Positions 20,212 through 30,691 are shown, counted from the first letter of the stretch. The stretch is 64,000 nt of DNA from Gautieria morchelliformis (GCA_015179125.1 WHVA01000007.1:62001-126000); one strand, 5' to 3'. The notes: a model not told the origin generated them from the sequence alone. Numbers and translations: made by a program.

Positions 20212-21177
20212 TCAAGGCCCCCGTCTGTCTCGTGCACGCTCGGAGTGCATCTGTGCGTCGAGCGTCTTCATAAGCTCCTAGCGTACTTCAAGCTGTCTGT
20301 GTGTGCAGTATGTGAGCGGGTGTGTGCTATGCACTAGCAAGTGGCATGGCGCACCTGGACTAGCGACTTGAACAGTGTGGACAGGAGCTTGCCAGAGCCG
20401 ATCAGTCGCATGCCATGTAGTGTCGGCAGGCCGGACGGCGCACATGAGATGATGAAGGGGAGACGCAATGTGACGGCTGCGTCTTCCTGCAGCGTCACAT
20501 CCAGGAAGTGCATCGTTGATCTCTGTGAGGGTACAATGCGCAATGAATGCATCTCAGCCCCTCCCTGCCCCACCGGGCCCGCAGGTTTCGGAAGTATGCA
20601 CCAGGTTCAGCGTGACACACATGGGCAGCACGACCTCGCGCACCCCCTCAACACCGCCTGCGCCCACGCCACCCTCCGCCACGCGAACCTCACCGTGCTC
20701 CCCACGTGAAAGGCGTTCCTCCTCAACCTTGACTGCGTCGTGTTCGCCGACGCTGGGAACGTGCACGATGCGCTATTCTTCGCGGGGCGCCGCAATGTGC
20801 GACATGCTCATCTCCATCACGCGGCCTGTCGAGTACAGGGTGCCGCGGCGCGCTGGGGCCGGGCGCGGCAACGACTATGGCGACAGTGGTGGGGGCATGG
20901 ACACGGACGGCACGGGGCTGGATACAAGGCATGCGGCGCACTCTGCCAACTTCGAGCTTGCAGACTACTGGAGCGAGGCGGCCGAGGGTATAAATATACG
21001 GAGAGCCGCACTGACCAAGACACCGCGCAGGGTATGCGGCCGCCGTCCGCAGCGTCTACAGCGTGCTCGATGTCCTCGACTTTGAGCTTGCAGGCTGCGA
21101 GGATGGCGCTGCCGCCGAGGGTGAGGCGGGCGCTGCCGTTGGCGAGGGCGGCGATGCCGAGGGTGAGGCGGAGGGCC
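20212..21177 (-). pseudogene. RRP42: Exosome subunit RRP42 pseudogene with inverted middle
   Basis: RRP42 is an RNase PH-fold subunit of the RNA exosome core. Three pieces are visible. (1) Minus strand 21177 to ~21000: ALRLTLGIAALANGSARLTL and GGSAILAACKLKVED, the N-terminal RNase PH strand; a TACTAAC-like branch site and CTACAG acceptor precede it, so an upstream exon is missing. (2) Plus strand ~20655-20990: LNTACAHATLRHANLTVLP, a TGA, KAFLLNLDCVVFADAGNVHD, a frameshift, then PVEYRVPRR and FELADYWSE. This is the middle of the protein, inverted. (3) Minus strand ~20650-20212: CVTLNL, intron 20523-20601, RSTMHFLDVTLQEDAAVTLR, intron 20278-20354, ELMKTLDAQMHSERARDRRG and a TGA stop. Retained introns show a DNA-level copy, not a retrocopy. 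Confidence 0.85.
20655..20990 (+). pseudogene. RRP42 inverted internal segment
   Basis: Plus-strand reading contains the central RNase PH motifs (FLLNLDCVVFADAGN) and the DYWSE motif that precedes CVTLNL in the normal protein. A TGA interrupts it near 20706 and a frameshift lies near 20775. The flanking gene parts are on the minus strand and otherwise in the correct order. Confidence 0.8.
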
Positions 21178-21454
21178 CTGTAGTCGAGGATGTTAGTAAT
21201 CGGGACGATGATGCAGCCGAGGCAGAGCCGGCACGCACTTAGCCAGAAGTTCGAGAAGGCTCTCGACCCCAGGTTGCTGGTGCACCGGCATCACATCGGC
21301 ATAGCAGCTCGTAGATATTAGTAATACAATGGACATTCCTATAGGTGAAAGCAGCACGGTGGGAGGTTGTGGGCGCGCTGACCAATGCTGACCAATGCTT
21401 GGTCATTAGTTTGTCAGCGGAGCGCGCGAGCGGCGCAGCCGCGAGCCAAGAACG

Positions 21455-21612
21455 CTGCGCAGCATGGTCACGTGACCGTTTGCGTTCCAAATTAGGTCAG
21501 CGGCGAGCGGCGCCGCGAGAGAACGCTGCGCAGTGGTCACGTGACCCGTTCGCGACCAGAGCGCGCATACGCGAGTGTGGTCCGTGCACGACACGCGCGC
21601 ACGGTATAAAGG
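21455..21612 (+). promoter_or_regulatory. Promoter block, unit A
   Basis: Palindromes GGTCACGTGACC at 21464 and 21535, hairpin-forming gagcggcgcagccgcgag near 21428, and TATAAA at 21605, exactly 70 bp after the second palindrome. Confidence 0.6.
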
Positions 21613-21654
21613 CCGAACGGTAAGGACATAACGCCAGGAACCTGCCCAACCGGC

Positions 21655-21845
21655 GATTCCTCTGTCTGCTGTCCGCTATGTGCTCTGTGCCCTGTGCTCT
21701 GTGCTCTGTGCGCTGCGCTGTCTGCTCTGTGCTCTGTGCTCTGTCTGCTGTCTGCTCTGTGCTCTGTCCGCTGTCTGCTCTGTGCTCTGTCTGATCTGGG
21801 TGCTGTCTGCTGTCAGCTCTGTCTGCTGTCTCCTCCTTTAGCTGG
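21655..21845 (+). repeat. CTCTGTGCTCTGTCTGCTGT microsatellite
   Basis: Imperfect run of CTGTGCTCTGT and CTGTCTGCT units starting ~45 bp after the TATA box. A shorter version is in unit C (26650-26705) and a diverged CTGGCTCTCTGTCTG version, reversed, at 8170-8340. Confidence 0.85.
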
Positions 21846-22699
21846 CTGGCTGTCTATGGCTTTGGTTGGCTGACTATCTATTGGCTTGGCTGGCTATCTA
21901 TTGGTAAGTAATATCTCTTTTTTAATGCATTCCAATGTATTTTATTTGATTTGTGTTTATAATTTTATTGGTTCCTTTTTTTTATCATATTGCATTCACA
22001 TGTGCTTTATATTTTTGTTATTTTTTTCGAAAATAGATTTAAATAAAATCCAAACACTGCTGAAAAAAAAGTATTTTAATATCAATATTTTTCAGGTTTT
22101 TTCGAAAATAGACATCAATAAGTTCCCTCTAAAATTAATGAGATTCTGCTTTTAAATGTGGTTTGTTTTATTGTTTTATTTACTGTAAAGCTGCTTACCA
22201 GCCACTCCTCTCTGGCTATACTGGTGGCTGGCTTACTATGGCTTTGGCTGGGCTCTGGGTTTCTCTGTCAGTCTCTGGGTTCTCTGGCTTTGGCTGGGCA
22301 TTAATAACAGCTTCTGCTTCAATGTACTGTACTTTTTTGACATTTTTTCACAAATAGATATCAATAAATTATCCTGACTTTGTGAAGATTGACAACAGCT
22401 CCAGGTTAAATGTACAGTGCATTTTTTTGACATTTTTCGAAAAATAGATATCCTAACTTTGCTAAAATTAATAACAGCTTCAGCTTACATGTACTGGACA
22501 TTTTCTTGGCATTTTTTCGCAAAATAGATAATCCTGACTTTGCTAAAAATTAATGACAGCAGCTGCTTAAATATGGTTTCCTTGACTATTTTATTTATGT
22601 CTGTATATTTCACAAATAGATAGTGATACATGTCCCTGAGTTTGCTAAAAGTTAATAAGTAGTAACAGCCTCTGCTTGCTTCACTTTGAGGCCCTTGGG

Positions 22700-23395
22700 G
22701 ATATGCTACGCATGCTATACTTGAGGGGCATGCTACACACGCTATGCATGGGGACACGCATGTTATGCGTGGGGACACACACACTATGCTTGGGGACACG
22801 CCTGCTATGCATGGGGACACGCATGTTATGCATGGGGACACACATGCTATGTGTGGAGAGACACATGTTATCCATGGGGACAAGCATGCTATCCATGGGG
22901 ACACACACACTATACTTGGGGACACCCATGTTATGCATGGGGATGTGCACACTATATGTGGGGACACACTATGCTTGGGGGACATGGTACAAACAAGGGA
23001 CACACTACAGGGGAAAACACTACAAACAAGGGACATTCTACACATGCTATACTTGAGGGACACACTACAAACAAAGGACATGCTATGCACACTATACTTG
23101 GGGGACATGTTATGCATTGGGGACACACTTTGCACACTATACTTGAGGGAGATGCTACACACACTACATGTAGGGACATGCTACACATGTGGACATGCTA
23201 TGCATGGGGGACACACATGCTATAATTTAGGGACACGCTACGTTTGGGGACATGCTACAAACCAGGGACATGCTATGCATGTGGGACACGCTACGCACAC
23301 TGTACTTGGGGACATGCTACATGTGGGGACACACTACATGTGAAGACACACTATGGATGGAGGACATGCTATGCACACTACTTGGGCACATGCAG
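22700..23395 (+). repeat. ggggacacacatgctatgcat minisatellite (unit A)
   Basis: Variable 18-27-bp units. The early part favours 'ggggacacacatgctatgcat' and the later part 'gggacacactacaaacaa' and 'cacactatacttgg'. Long open frames through it (up to 225 codons, minus strand) are repeat translations. Confidence 0.9.
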
Positions 23396-23544
23396 CCATG
23401 TGTAGAGACATTACCTATCTTGATGTGTTACTTATAGCTACTTTCAATTGCAATGAGATGTGTTTTACTTATCCCAAGTTTGATTTACCCAATGTGTTTG
23501 ACCTACACCCCCGTGTGAAGCATGGGTATCCACCAAGAGGTAAG

Positions 23545-24097
23545 GGTTCAAGAATCGAGTTAAGTTGGATATCAGAAATCAAGTTGGAAGGCAGAGGTCA
23601 GAGAGACAGAGGCCTTGCAAGTACTTGCTGTGGTAAGAACAGGAAACAGTGCAAAGGGAGTCACATATCAAAGTCAATTATCTGATTGCAGAACAGAGGC
23701 ACACATGACTGGGTTTTATACAAAGAGCTGAGACAACATGTCAGAAGGTAGAGGTAAGCAATTCCGGTGCAAGCAAAGTAACTAGGATAAATGGAGTAAG
23801 TAACTAATACGGAACAAGAGGAACTACAAGGGGGTGCCAGGGAGAACTAAGAACAATCAATAGGCAAAAGAACAAGGGGAATGTGGGTCTAATTGATAGT
23901 GGAACAAATGGATCTCCTGATGCTCTGGACTTGCTATGCTAAGGGTCAAGTAGGGAAGGCCGGTGAATAGAGTCAAAAGGGGAAGTATGTGAATAGTAAA
24001 GAACAAGGTGATCAAAAGGTCAAAGTGTGGACGTTGCGGAATAGAGCCAGAGGAGGCATGGAGGTACCAGAGTTGGTCGAGCAGCATGGTCATAACA
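23545..24097 (-). mobile_element. LTR-like insert (family 2 relative), copy 1
   Basis: On the minus strand it begins TGTTATGACCATG at 24097, carries CAGCTCTTTGTATAAAACCC with a TATA box, CTTACCACAGCAAG and ends near 23545. It resembles the LTRs at 6382 and 18462 but is diverged. It lies between two Helitron 3' ends and a near-identical copy sits at 28672-29229, so it was duplicated together with the Helitron. Confidence 0.6.
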
Positions 24098-24414
24098 TTA
24101 CCTACCTTCAATCAATAAGATGCGTTTTACTTATCTGAATGAAATTTTCTTATCCGAATGTGTTTGACTTATCCCAAGTTTGATTTACCCAAGGCGTTTG
24201 ACCTTGCTGGTGCGTTTGACCTTACCGAGGCGTTTGACTTGCACCCCCGCGCGAAGCGCGGGTATCCACCTAGTCTAAGAGTGAAATGCGCTCAGTGGGT
24301 TGTGGGCGCACTGCTGACAAATAATGTTATGTAAAAATTAGGTCAGCGGAGCGAGCGGCGCAGCCGCGAGCCCTAGGCCCCTGGCCCAGGCCAGACCATT
24401 GACGCCGCGCAGCA

Positions 24415-24500
24415 GCGTCCCAGGTCACGTGACCGGGTCGCGTTCGTCGCGACCATACGCGAGGGTGGTCCGTGCACGACCCTTCGCTCGGTATAAAGAG
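24415..24500 (+). promoter_or_regulatory. Promoter block, unit B
   Basis: GGTCACGTGACC at 24423-24434 and TATAAA at 24492-24497, 69 bp apart, with GTGGTCCGTGCACGA in between. Confidence 0.6.
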
Positions 24501-25154
24501 AGCGATGCTGCAGAACCGCACTCCCCACTGGTGTCTTCCTGTGTTCTGGCTGTACTGGTGGGCTTACTATTGCTTTGGCTGGGCTCTGGGTGTCTTTGTG
24601 TGTGTCTCTGGGTGTCTCTGGGCTTCTCTGGCTGTGAATTGACACCAGCTTCTGCTTCAATGTCCTGTATATTTTTTTGATATTTTTTCGCAAATACATA
24701 TCAATAAACCTAACTTGCTAACCTTAACAATAGCCAACTTACATATCCTGTACATTTTTTCGATATTTTTTCCCAAATAGACATCAATAAATCTAACTGG
24801 CTAACCTCAGCCACCTTAACTATCCTGTAAAATTTTTTTGACATTTTTTCGCAAATGGATATCAATAACTTATACTGACTTTGCTCAAGTTGATAACAAT
24901 ATCTGTTTTAATGTAGTGTGTTTTTTTTTATCTTTTTTTGAAAAATAATTATATATATCAATGAATTATCCTGACTTTGCTAAAATTAATACCAGCTTCA
25001 GGGTAAATGTACTGTACATTTTTTGACATTTTTTCAAAAGGTAGATATCAATTAATTATCCAGGCTTTGCTAAAATTAATGACAACAGCTGCTTAAATAT
25101 GGTTTCTTTTGCTATTTTATTTATGTCTATATAAATAGATACTGATACATGTCC

Positions 25155-25815
25155 CTGATATGTGTGAGGACATGTTACATGTGAAGACACGCTACCTGTG
25201 GGGACACATTACATGTGAGGACATGTTTGAGGACACGCTACCTGTGGGGACACATTACGTGCGAGGACACGCTACCTGTGAGGACACGTTATGTGTGGGG
25301 ACACGCTACCTGTGGGGACACCCTACCCGTGAGGACACGTTACCTGTGAGGACACGCTACCTGGGGGGACATGCTACCTGTGAGGACACGTTACGTGTGG
25401 GGACACCTACCTGTGGGGACACGTTACGTGCGGGGACACACTACCTGTGAGGACACGTTACGTGCGGGGACACGCTACCTGTGAGGACACGTTATGTGTG
25501 GGGAGTGGGGACACGTTATGTGCGGGGACACACTACCTGTGAGGACATGTTACGTGTGGGGAGTGGGGACACGTTATGTGTGGGGACATGCTACCTATGA
25601 GGACACGTTACGTGTGGGGACACGCTGCCTGTGAGGACACGCTACCTGTGAGGACACGCTACCTGTGCGGACACGCTACCTGTGAGGACACGTTACGTGT
25701 GAGGACATGCTACCTGTGAGGACACGTTACGTGTGGGGACACGCTACCTGTGAGGACACGTTACATGTGGGGACATGGTACCTGTGAGGACATGTTACGT
25801 GTGAGGACATGCTAT
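25155..25815 (+). repeat. Regular gaggacacgttacgtgt minisatellite (unit B)
   Basis: About 38 units of 16-17 bp alternating between 'gaggacacgttacgtgt' and 'ggggacacgctacctgt'. It is far more homogeneous than the arrays in units A and C, which points to recent expansion. Confidence 0.9.
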
Positions 25816-26150
25816 CCAACTGCACTTTGGGTCTTCCCCCATTTCTGATTTTAGTATTGTTTCTGGTTCTGTGAGAGTGTCACCGGAGGATCAGCTGGCA
25901 TATCGATATAACCACATTGTCAAAATTCAGGATCCCCAAGATCACTATTGGATCTATTTCACAATGCACAAGCTTTGAAACCTGTGGATTATGACAATAG
26001 GTGCAATCTTATAATCTCTGATGATTCAGTCAAGACTATTACCACTTTCATGTCTAGAGTCGCTGGGAGGCCCATCCCAGAGGTCGAGAGAGATCTCTGC
26101 ATGTTCGGCTGTTCCATGGGTGCATACATGATTCATGATACTATATGAAC
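25812..26150 (+). pseudogene. Captured gene fragment, shorter copy
   Basis: Reads IQLHFGSSPISDF, RVSPEDQLAYRYNHIVKIQ, HYWIYFTMHK, then, after a jump, ALKPVDYDNRCNLI and KTITTFMSRVAGRPI. It matches the fragment in unit 1 (about 4220-4740) but lacks ~225 bp present there. The joint is at 'cacaagctttgaa'. The protein family is not recognised. Confidence 0.6.
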
Positions 26151-26439
26151 AGGGATATATTTTGCATGATCCTATTTACCCCAATGCACTTGAACTTACT
26201 GATTCACTTGACCATACTGATTCACTTGACCTTACTGATTCACTTGACCTTACTTATGCATTTGACCTTACCAAGGCGCTTGACTTGCACCCCCGCGCGA
26301 AGCGCGGGTATCCACCTAGTTACACTATATGAAAGCGCCTCGGTGGGTTGTGGGCGTCGAGCTTATGTCAGGTTTTAGGTCAGCCTTAGTCAGCTGGCCA
26401 ATCGGACGCGAGCGGCGCAGCCGCGAGCCAAGAACGCTG

Positions 26440-26600
26440 CGCAGCATGGTCACGTGACCGTTTGCGTGCCAAATTAGGTCAGCGTCGAGCGGCGCAGCCG
26501 CAAGCATAGAACGCTGCGCAGCGGTCATGTGACCTGTTCGTGACCAGAGCGCGCATATGCGAGCGTGGTCCGTGCACGACACGCGCACGTGGTATAAAGG
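26440..26600 (+). promoter_or_regulatory. Promoter block, unit C
   Basis: Palindrome GGTCACGTGACC at 26448, a variant with one change (GGTCATGTGACC) at 26523, and TATAAA at 26593. The variant is 70 bp before TATA, keeping the spacing seen in other copies. Confidence 0.6.
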
Positions 26601-27554
26601 CCGAACGGTAAGGAGGGAACGCCAGGAACCTGCCCAACTGGCGATTCCTCTCTCTGCTGTCTGCTCTGTCTGCTGTCTGCTGTCTGCTGTCTGCTTTGTC
26701 TTCTGTCTCCTCCTTTAGCTGGCTGGGATGTCTATTGCTTTGGAAGGCTGGCTATCTATTGGTAGGTAATATCTTTTTGTTAATGCATTGCCATGTATTT
26801 TATTTGTGTTGGTAATTTTATTGGTTCTTTTTTTTTTCATCATATAGTATTGTCACATGTGTATTATATTTTTGTGATTTTTTTCGAAAATAGATTTAAA
26901 TAACATCCAAAGACTGCTGAAAAAAATGTTTTAATATCAATATTTTTCAGGTTTTTTTCGAAAATTGACATCAATAAGTTTCCTCTAAAATTAATGACAA
27001 TAGATTCTGCTTTTAAATGTGGTTTGTTTTATTGTTTTATTTACTGTAAAGCTGCTTACCAGGCACTCCTCTCTGGCTATACTGGTGGCTGGCTTACTAT
27101 GGCTTTGGCTGGGCTCTGGGTTTCTCTGTCAGTCTCTGGGCTTCTCTGGCTTTGGCTGGGCATTAATCGCAGCTTCTGCTTCAATGTACTGTACTTTTTT
27201 GACATTTTTTCGCAAATAGATATCAATAAATTATCCTGACTTTGTGAAAATTGACAACAGCTCCAGGTTAAATGTACAGTGCATTTTTTTGACATTTTTC
27301 GAAAAATAGATAATCCTAACTTTGCTAAAATTAATAACAGCTTCAGCTTACATGTACTGGACATTTTCTTGACATTTTTTCGCAAAATAGATAATCCTGA
27401 CTTTGCTAAAAATTAATGACAGCAGCTGCTTAAATATGGTTTCCTTGACTATTTTATTTATGTCTGTATATGTCACAAAATAGATATTGATACATGTCCC
27501 TGAGTTTGCTAAAATTTAATAAGTAGTAACAGCCTCTGCTTGCTTCACTTTGAG

Positions 27555-28495
27555 GCCCTTGGGGATATGCTACACATGCTATACTTGAGGGGCATGCTAC
27601 ACACACTATGCATGGGGACACACATGTTATGCATGGAGACATGCATGTTATGTGTGGAGACACGCATGCTATGCTTGGGGACATGCATGCTATGTGTGGA
27701 GACACTCATGTTATGCATGGAGACACACATGTTATGTGTGGGGACACACGCTATGCTTGGGGACACGCATGTTATGCTTGGAGACACGCATGTTATGCAT
27801 GGGGACATGCACCCTATGCTTGGGGACATGTATGCTATGCATGGGGACATGCATGTCACATGTGGGGACACACTATCCTTGGGACAGACAGGCTATGCAT
27901 AGGGACACACATGCTATGCATGGACACGCATGTTATGCGTGGGGACAAGCATGCTATCCATGGGGACACACACGCTATGCTTGGGGACACCCATGTTATG
28001 CGTGGAGACACGCATGTTATGCATGGGGATGTGCACACTATATGTGGGGACACACTATGCTTGGGGGACACGGTACAAACAAGAGACACACTACAGGGGA
28101 AAAAACTACAAACAAGGGACATTCTACACATGCTACACTTGGGGGACACACTACAAACAAAGGACATGCTATGCACACTATACTTGGGGGACATGTTATG
28201 CATGGGGGACACACTTTGCACACTATACTTGAGGGAGATGCTACACACACTACATGTAGGGACATGCTACATGTGTGGACATGCTATGCATGGGGGACAC
28301 ACATGCTATAATTTAGGGACACACTACGTTTGGGGACATGCTACAAACCAGGGACATGCTATGCATCTGGGACACGCTATGCACACTGTAGTTGGGGACA
28401 CACTACAGGTGGAGACACACTATGCATGGAGGACATCCTACGCACACTATACTTGGGGACATGCTATGCACACTATACTTGGGCACATGCAAACA
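27555..28495 (+). repeat. ggggacacacatgttatgcat minisatellite (unit C)
   Basis: Same family and the same second half as in unit A, but ~250 bp longer through extra 'ggggacacgcatgttatg' units in the first half. Open frames of up to 308 codons here are repeat translations, not genes. Confidence 0.9.
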
Positions 28496-28671
28496 TGTGT
28501 AGAGACATTACCTATCTTGATATGTTGCTTATAGCTACTTTCAATTGCAATGAGATGTGTTTTACTTATCCCAAGTTTGATTTACCCAATGTGTTTGACC
28601 TTGCTGATGCATTTGACCTTACCGAGGCGTTTGACCTACACCCCCATGTGGAGCATGGGTATCCACCTTGA

Positions 28672-29229
28672 GGTAAGGGTTCAAGAATCGAGTTAAGTTG
28701 GATATCAGAAATCAAGTTGGAAGGCAGAGGTCAGAGAGACAGAGGCCTTGCAAGTACTTGCTGTGGTAAGAACAGGAAACAGTGCAAAGGGAGTCACATA
28801 TCAAAGTCAATTATCTGATTGCAGAACAGAGGCACACATGACTGGGTTTTATACAAAGAGCTGAGACAACATGTCAGAAGGTAGAGGTAAGCAATTCTGG
28901 TGCAAGCAAAAGTAACTAGGATAAATGGAGTAAGTAACTAATACGGAACAAGAGGAACTACAAGGGGGTGCTGGGTAGAACTAAGAACAATCAATAGGCA
29001 AAAGAACAAGGGGAATGTGGGTCTAATTGATAGTGGAACAATGGATCTCCTGATGCTCCGGACTTGCTATGCTAAGGGTCAAGTAGGGAAGGCCAGTGAA
29101 TAGAGTAAAAAGGGGAAGTATGTGAATAGTAAAGAACAAGGGGATCAAAAGGTCAAAGTGTGGATGTTGCAGAATAGAGCCCGAGGAGGCATGGAGGTAC
29201 CAGAGTTGGTTGAGCAGCATGGTCATAAC
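28672..29229 (-). mobile_element. LTR-like insert, copy 2
   Basis: Near-identical to 23545-24097, in the same position relative to the two Helitron 3' ends. Confidence 0.6.
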
Positions 29230-29429
29230 ATTACCTACCTTGATGTGTCACTTAGAGCTACTTTCAATCAATTAGATGCGTTTTACTTATCTGAAAGAAG
29301 TTTTCTTATCCGAATGTGTTTGACTTATCCCAAATTTGATTTACCCAAGGCATTTGACCTTGCTGATGCGTTTGACCTTACTAAGGCATTTGACTTGCAC
29401 CCCGCGCGAAGCGCGGGTATCCACCTAGT

Positions 29430-30190
29430 TCCTATAGGTGAAAGTAGCACGGTGGGAGGTTGTGGGTGCGCTGACCAATGCTGACCAATGCTTGGTCATC
29501 AGTTTGTCAGCGGAGCGCGCGAGCGGCGCAGCCGTGAGCCCCACCAGCGGTTTGCGCCACTCTTCCGGCTCCAGCGCTGCGCAGCGTTCTGGAGCGTGCG
29601 AGCGGCGCAGCCGCGAGCAGTTTAGGCCGGTCTGCCAGCTCAGGCGCTCAAAGCAGTGCTGCGCTGGCAGATCGCTGTGCAGCCAGCCGCTTTGCCGCTT
29701 TGCGCACTCCACCACCACCCTCCTCTCCTCTCCTCTCTGCCCACTACTAGATAGAATAAAAATTGCGTGAGAGTGAATTAATAGATAGCCTATATAGTGT
29801 AGTACACAAAAGATCTCTTCCCAGGGAGATCTCTGCAGTGAACTATTGGGGTTGACCCCTTCAGTGGGGCAGCTTTTTCTCTGCTAAGGAGCCAGGTAGT
29901 CATCCCAGGCTGCTTTAGAGGGAGCCACAATTGCATTGCAGTTCTTTCAGTGTTGACTTGCACTACTGGTGGCTGAAGAAGACATCTCCCCAGGACCAGG
30001 ACCAGGACCAGGACCAGGACCTTTTACTGGAATTATTCCAGTTGGATAGCCGAAGAAGACTTGGATATTTTCATCAAAAAAATTCCCCATCCCTTCCTTG
30101 GTACATATATTTCTCTGTGGTCTGGTGTGAGCCATCTGACATTTTATTTTTTATTTTTTTAAATAGAAATTAATAAATTCCCGTGACTTT
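29430..30190 (+). mobile_element. Non-autonomous Helitron, unit D (truncated)
   Basis: Starts TCCTATAGGTGAAAG one base after the CTAG of unit C and matches the first ~100 bp of unit A. It then diverges, with two copies of the gagcggcgcagccgcgag hairpin, a (GGACCA)n tract and a single AT-rich repeat, and is cut at 30190 by the Copia LTR. No GGTCACGTGACC-TATA pair is seen. Confidence 0.7.
29988..30021 (+). repeat. (CAGGAC) microsatellite
   Basis: Five tandem 6-bp units (ccaggaccaggaccagg...) within unit D. Confidence 0.9.
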
Positions 30191-30678
30191 TGTTAGCAAC
30201 TAGGGGCTATGGCAGGGAAGGTTCGGTAGAGTTCTTAGAAAGCTAGAATCAAATATACTCTCTCAGTGAATTTATTGTCACTGATGTATTAATACAGTAC
30301 CTAGAATCAAATATACTACATGATTTTCAGTCAACATGCTATGTAAATATGAATGATACTACTCGCCTCTCTCAGTGAATTTATTGTCACTGAGAGAGGA
30401 GTGTAATCCTGTCTCAGAAGGCATATACTTGCACCCGGCCCTTTAGCGCCCAAGGGCTCGCGCGTCGAAGTCGTTTCAAACTCCGCTGGGTGCAGCCGCC
30501 TGTGAAAGTAGAAATAACAGAATGAAATGGAGAGATAGAGAGTGACTAGAAAATTTCGAAAATAAGCAGAGAAATGGATGCATGGTACAAGAACAGTATG
30601 AGAAAATATTGAAACACCACACAATAAATTGAATATATTATGCTTGATTTTGGTGCAGGAGCATAAATGCACCCAACA
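30191..30678 (-). repeat. Copia 3' LTR
   Basis: Matches 34938-35425 over its whole length. Contains the duplicated phrase ctctcagtgaatttattgtcactga. Confidence 0.9.
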
Positions 30679-30691
30679 CGCCCCCTCAAGC

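Larger units (their letters stand above)
21337..24273 (+). mobile_element. Non-autonomous Helitron, unit A
   Basis: Starts TCCTATAGGTGAAA at 21337 beside the RRP42 pseudogene and ends with hairpin (24245-24262) and CTAG (24270-24273), followed by T. Order: GC-rich block with two GGTCACGTGACC palindromes (21464, 21535) and TATAAA (21605), CTGTCTGCTCTGTG microsatellite (21655-21845), AT-rich repeats (21900-22680), minisatellite (22700-23395), a worn internal 3' end (about 23505-23532), an LTR-like insert (23545-24097, minus), then a second subterminal region and the real 3' end. No transposase. Unit C (26320-29428) repeats this whole arrangement. Confidence 0.8.
24274..26319 (+). mobile_element. 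Non-autonomous Helitron, unit B
   Basis: Starts TCTAAGAGTGAAA directly at the CTAG of unit A and ends with hairpin (26290-26308) and CTAG (26316-26319). Contains GGTCACGTGACC (24423), TATAAA (24492), AT-rich repeats (24660-25145), a very regular minisatellite (25155-25815), a captured gene fragment (25812-26150) and six to seven subterminal 18-bp units (26170-26280). It differs from A and C in body content but not in ends. Its nearest relative in content is unit 1 at 2681-5156. Confidence 0.8.
26320..29428 (+). mobile_element. Non-autonomous Helitron, unit C
   Basis: Begins straight after unit B's CTAG and ends with hairpin (29401-29417) and CTAG (29425-29428). Content parallels unit A: GGTCACGTGACC (26448) and variant GGTCATGTGACC (26523), TATAAA (26593), CTGTCTGCT repeat, AT-rich repeats, minisatellite (27555-28495), worn internal end (about 28640-28668), LTR-like insert (28672-29229), second subterminal region and end. 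It is highly similar to A over most of its length apart from minisatellite length, so A and C share a recent ancestor. Confidence 0.8.

Noticed and set aside
20607..20941. Minus-strand frames across the RRP42 middle (for example 20723-20941)
   Set aside because: Antisense of the inverted RRP42 segment, whose plus-strand reading carries the conserved motifs.
25155..25815. Regular short direct repeats resembling a CRISPR array
   Set aside because: Units are contiguous, with no unique spacers, in a eukaryotic context within a Helitron.
22485..28534. Long open frames (up to 308 codons) rich in Cys, His, Met, Thr and Gly
   Set aside because: They translate the ggggacac minisatellite in every frame and on both strands; there are no splice sites, domains or consistent starts.
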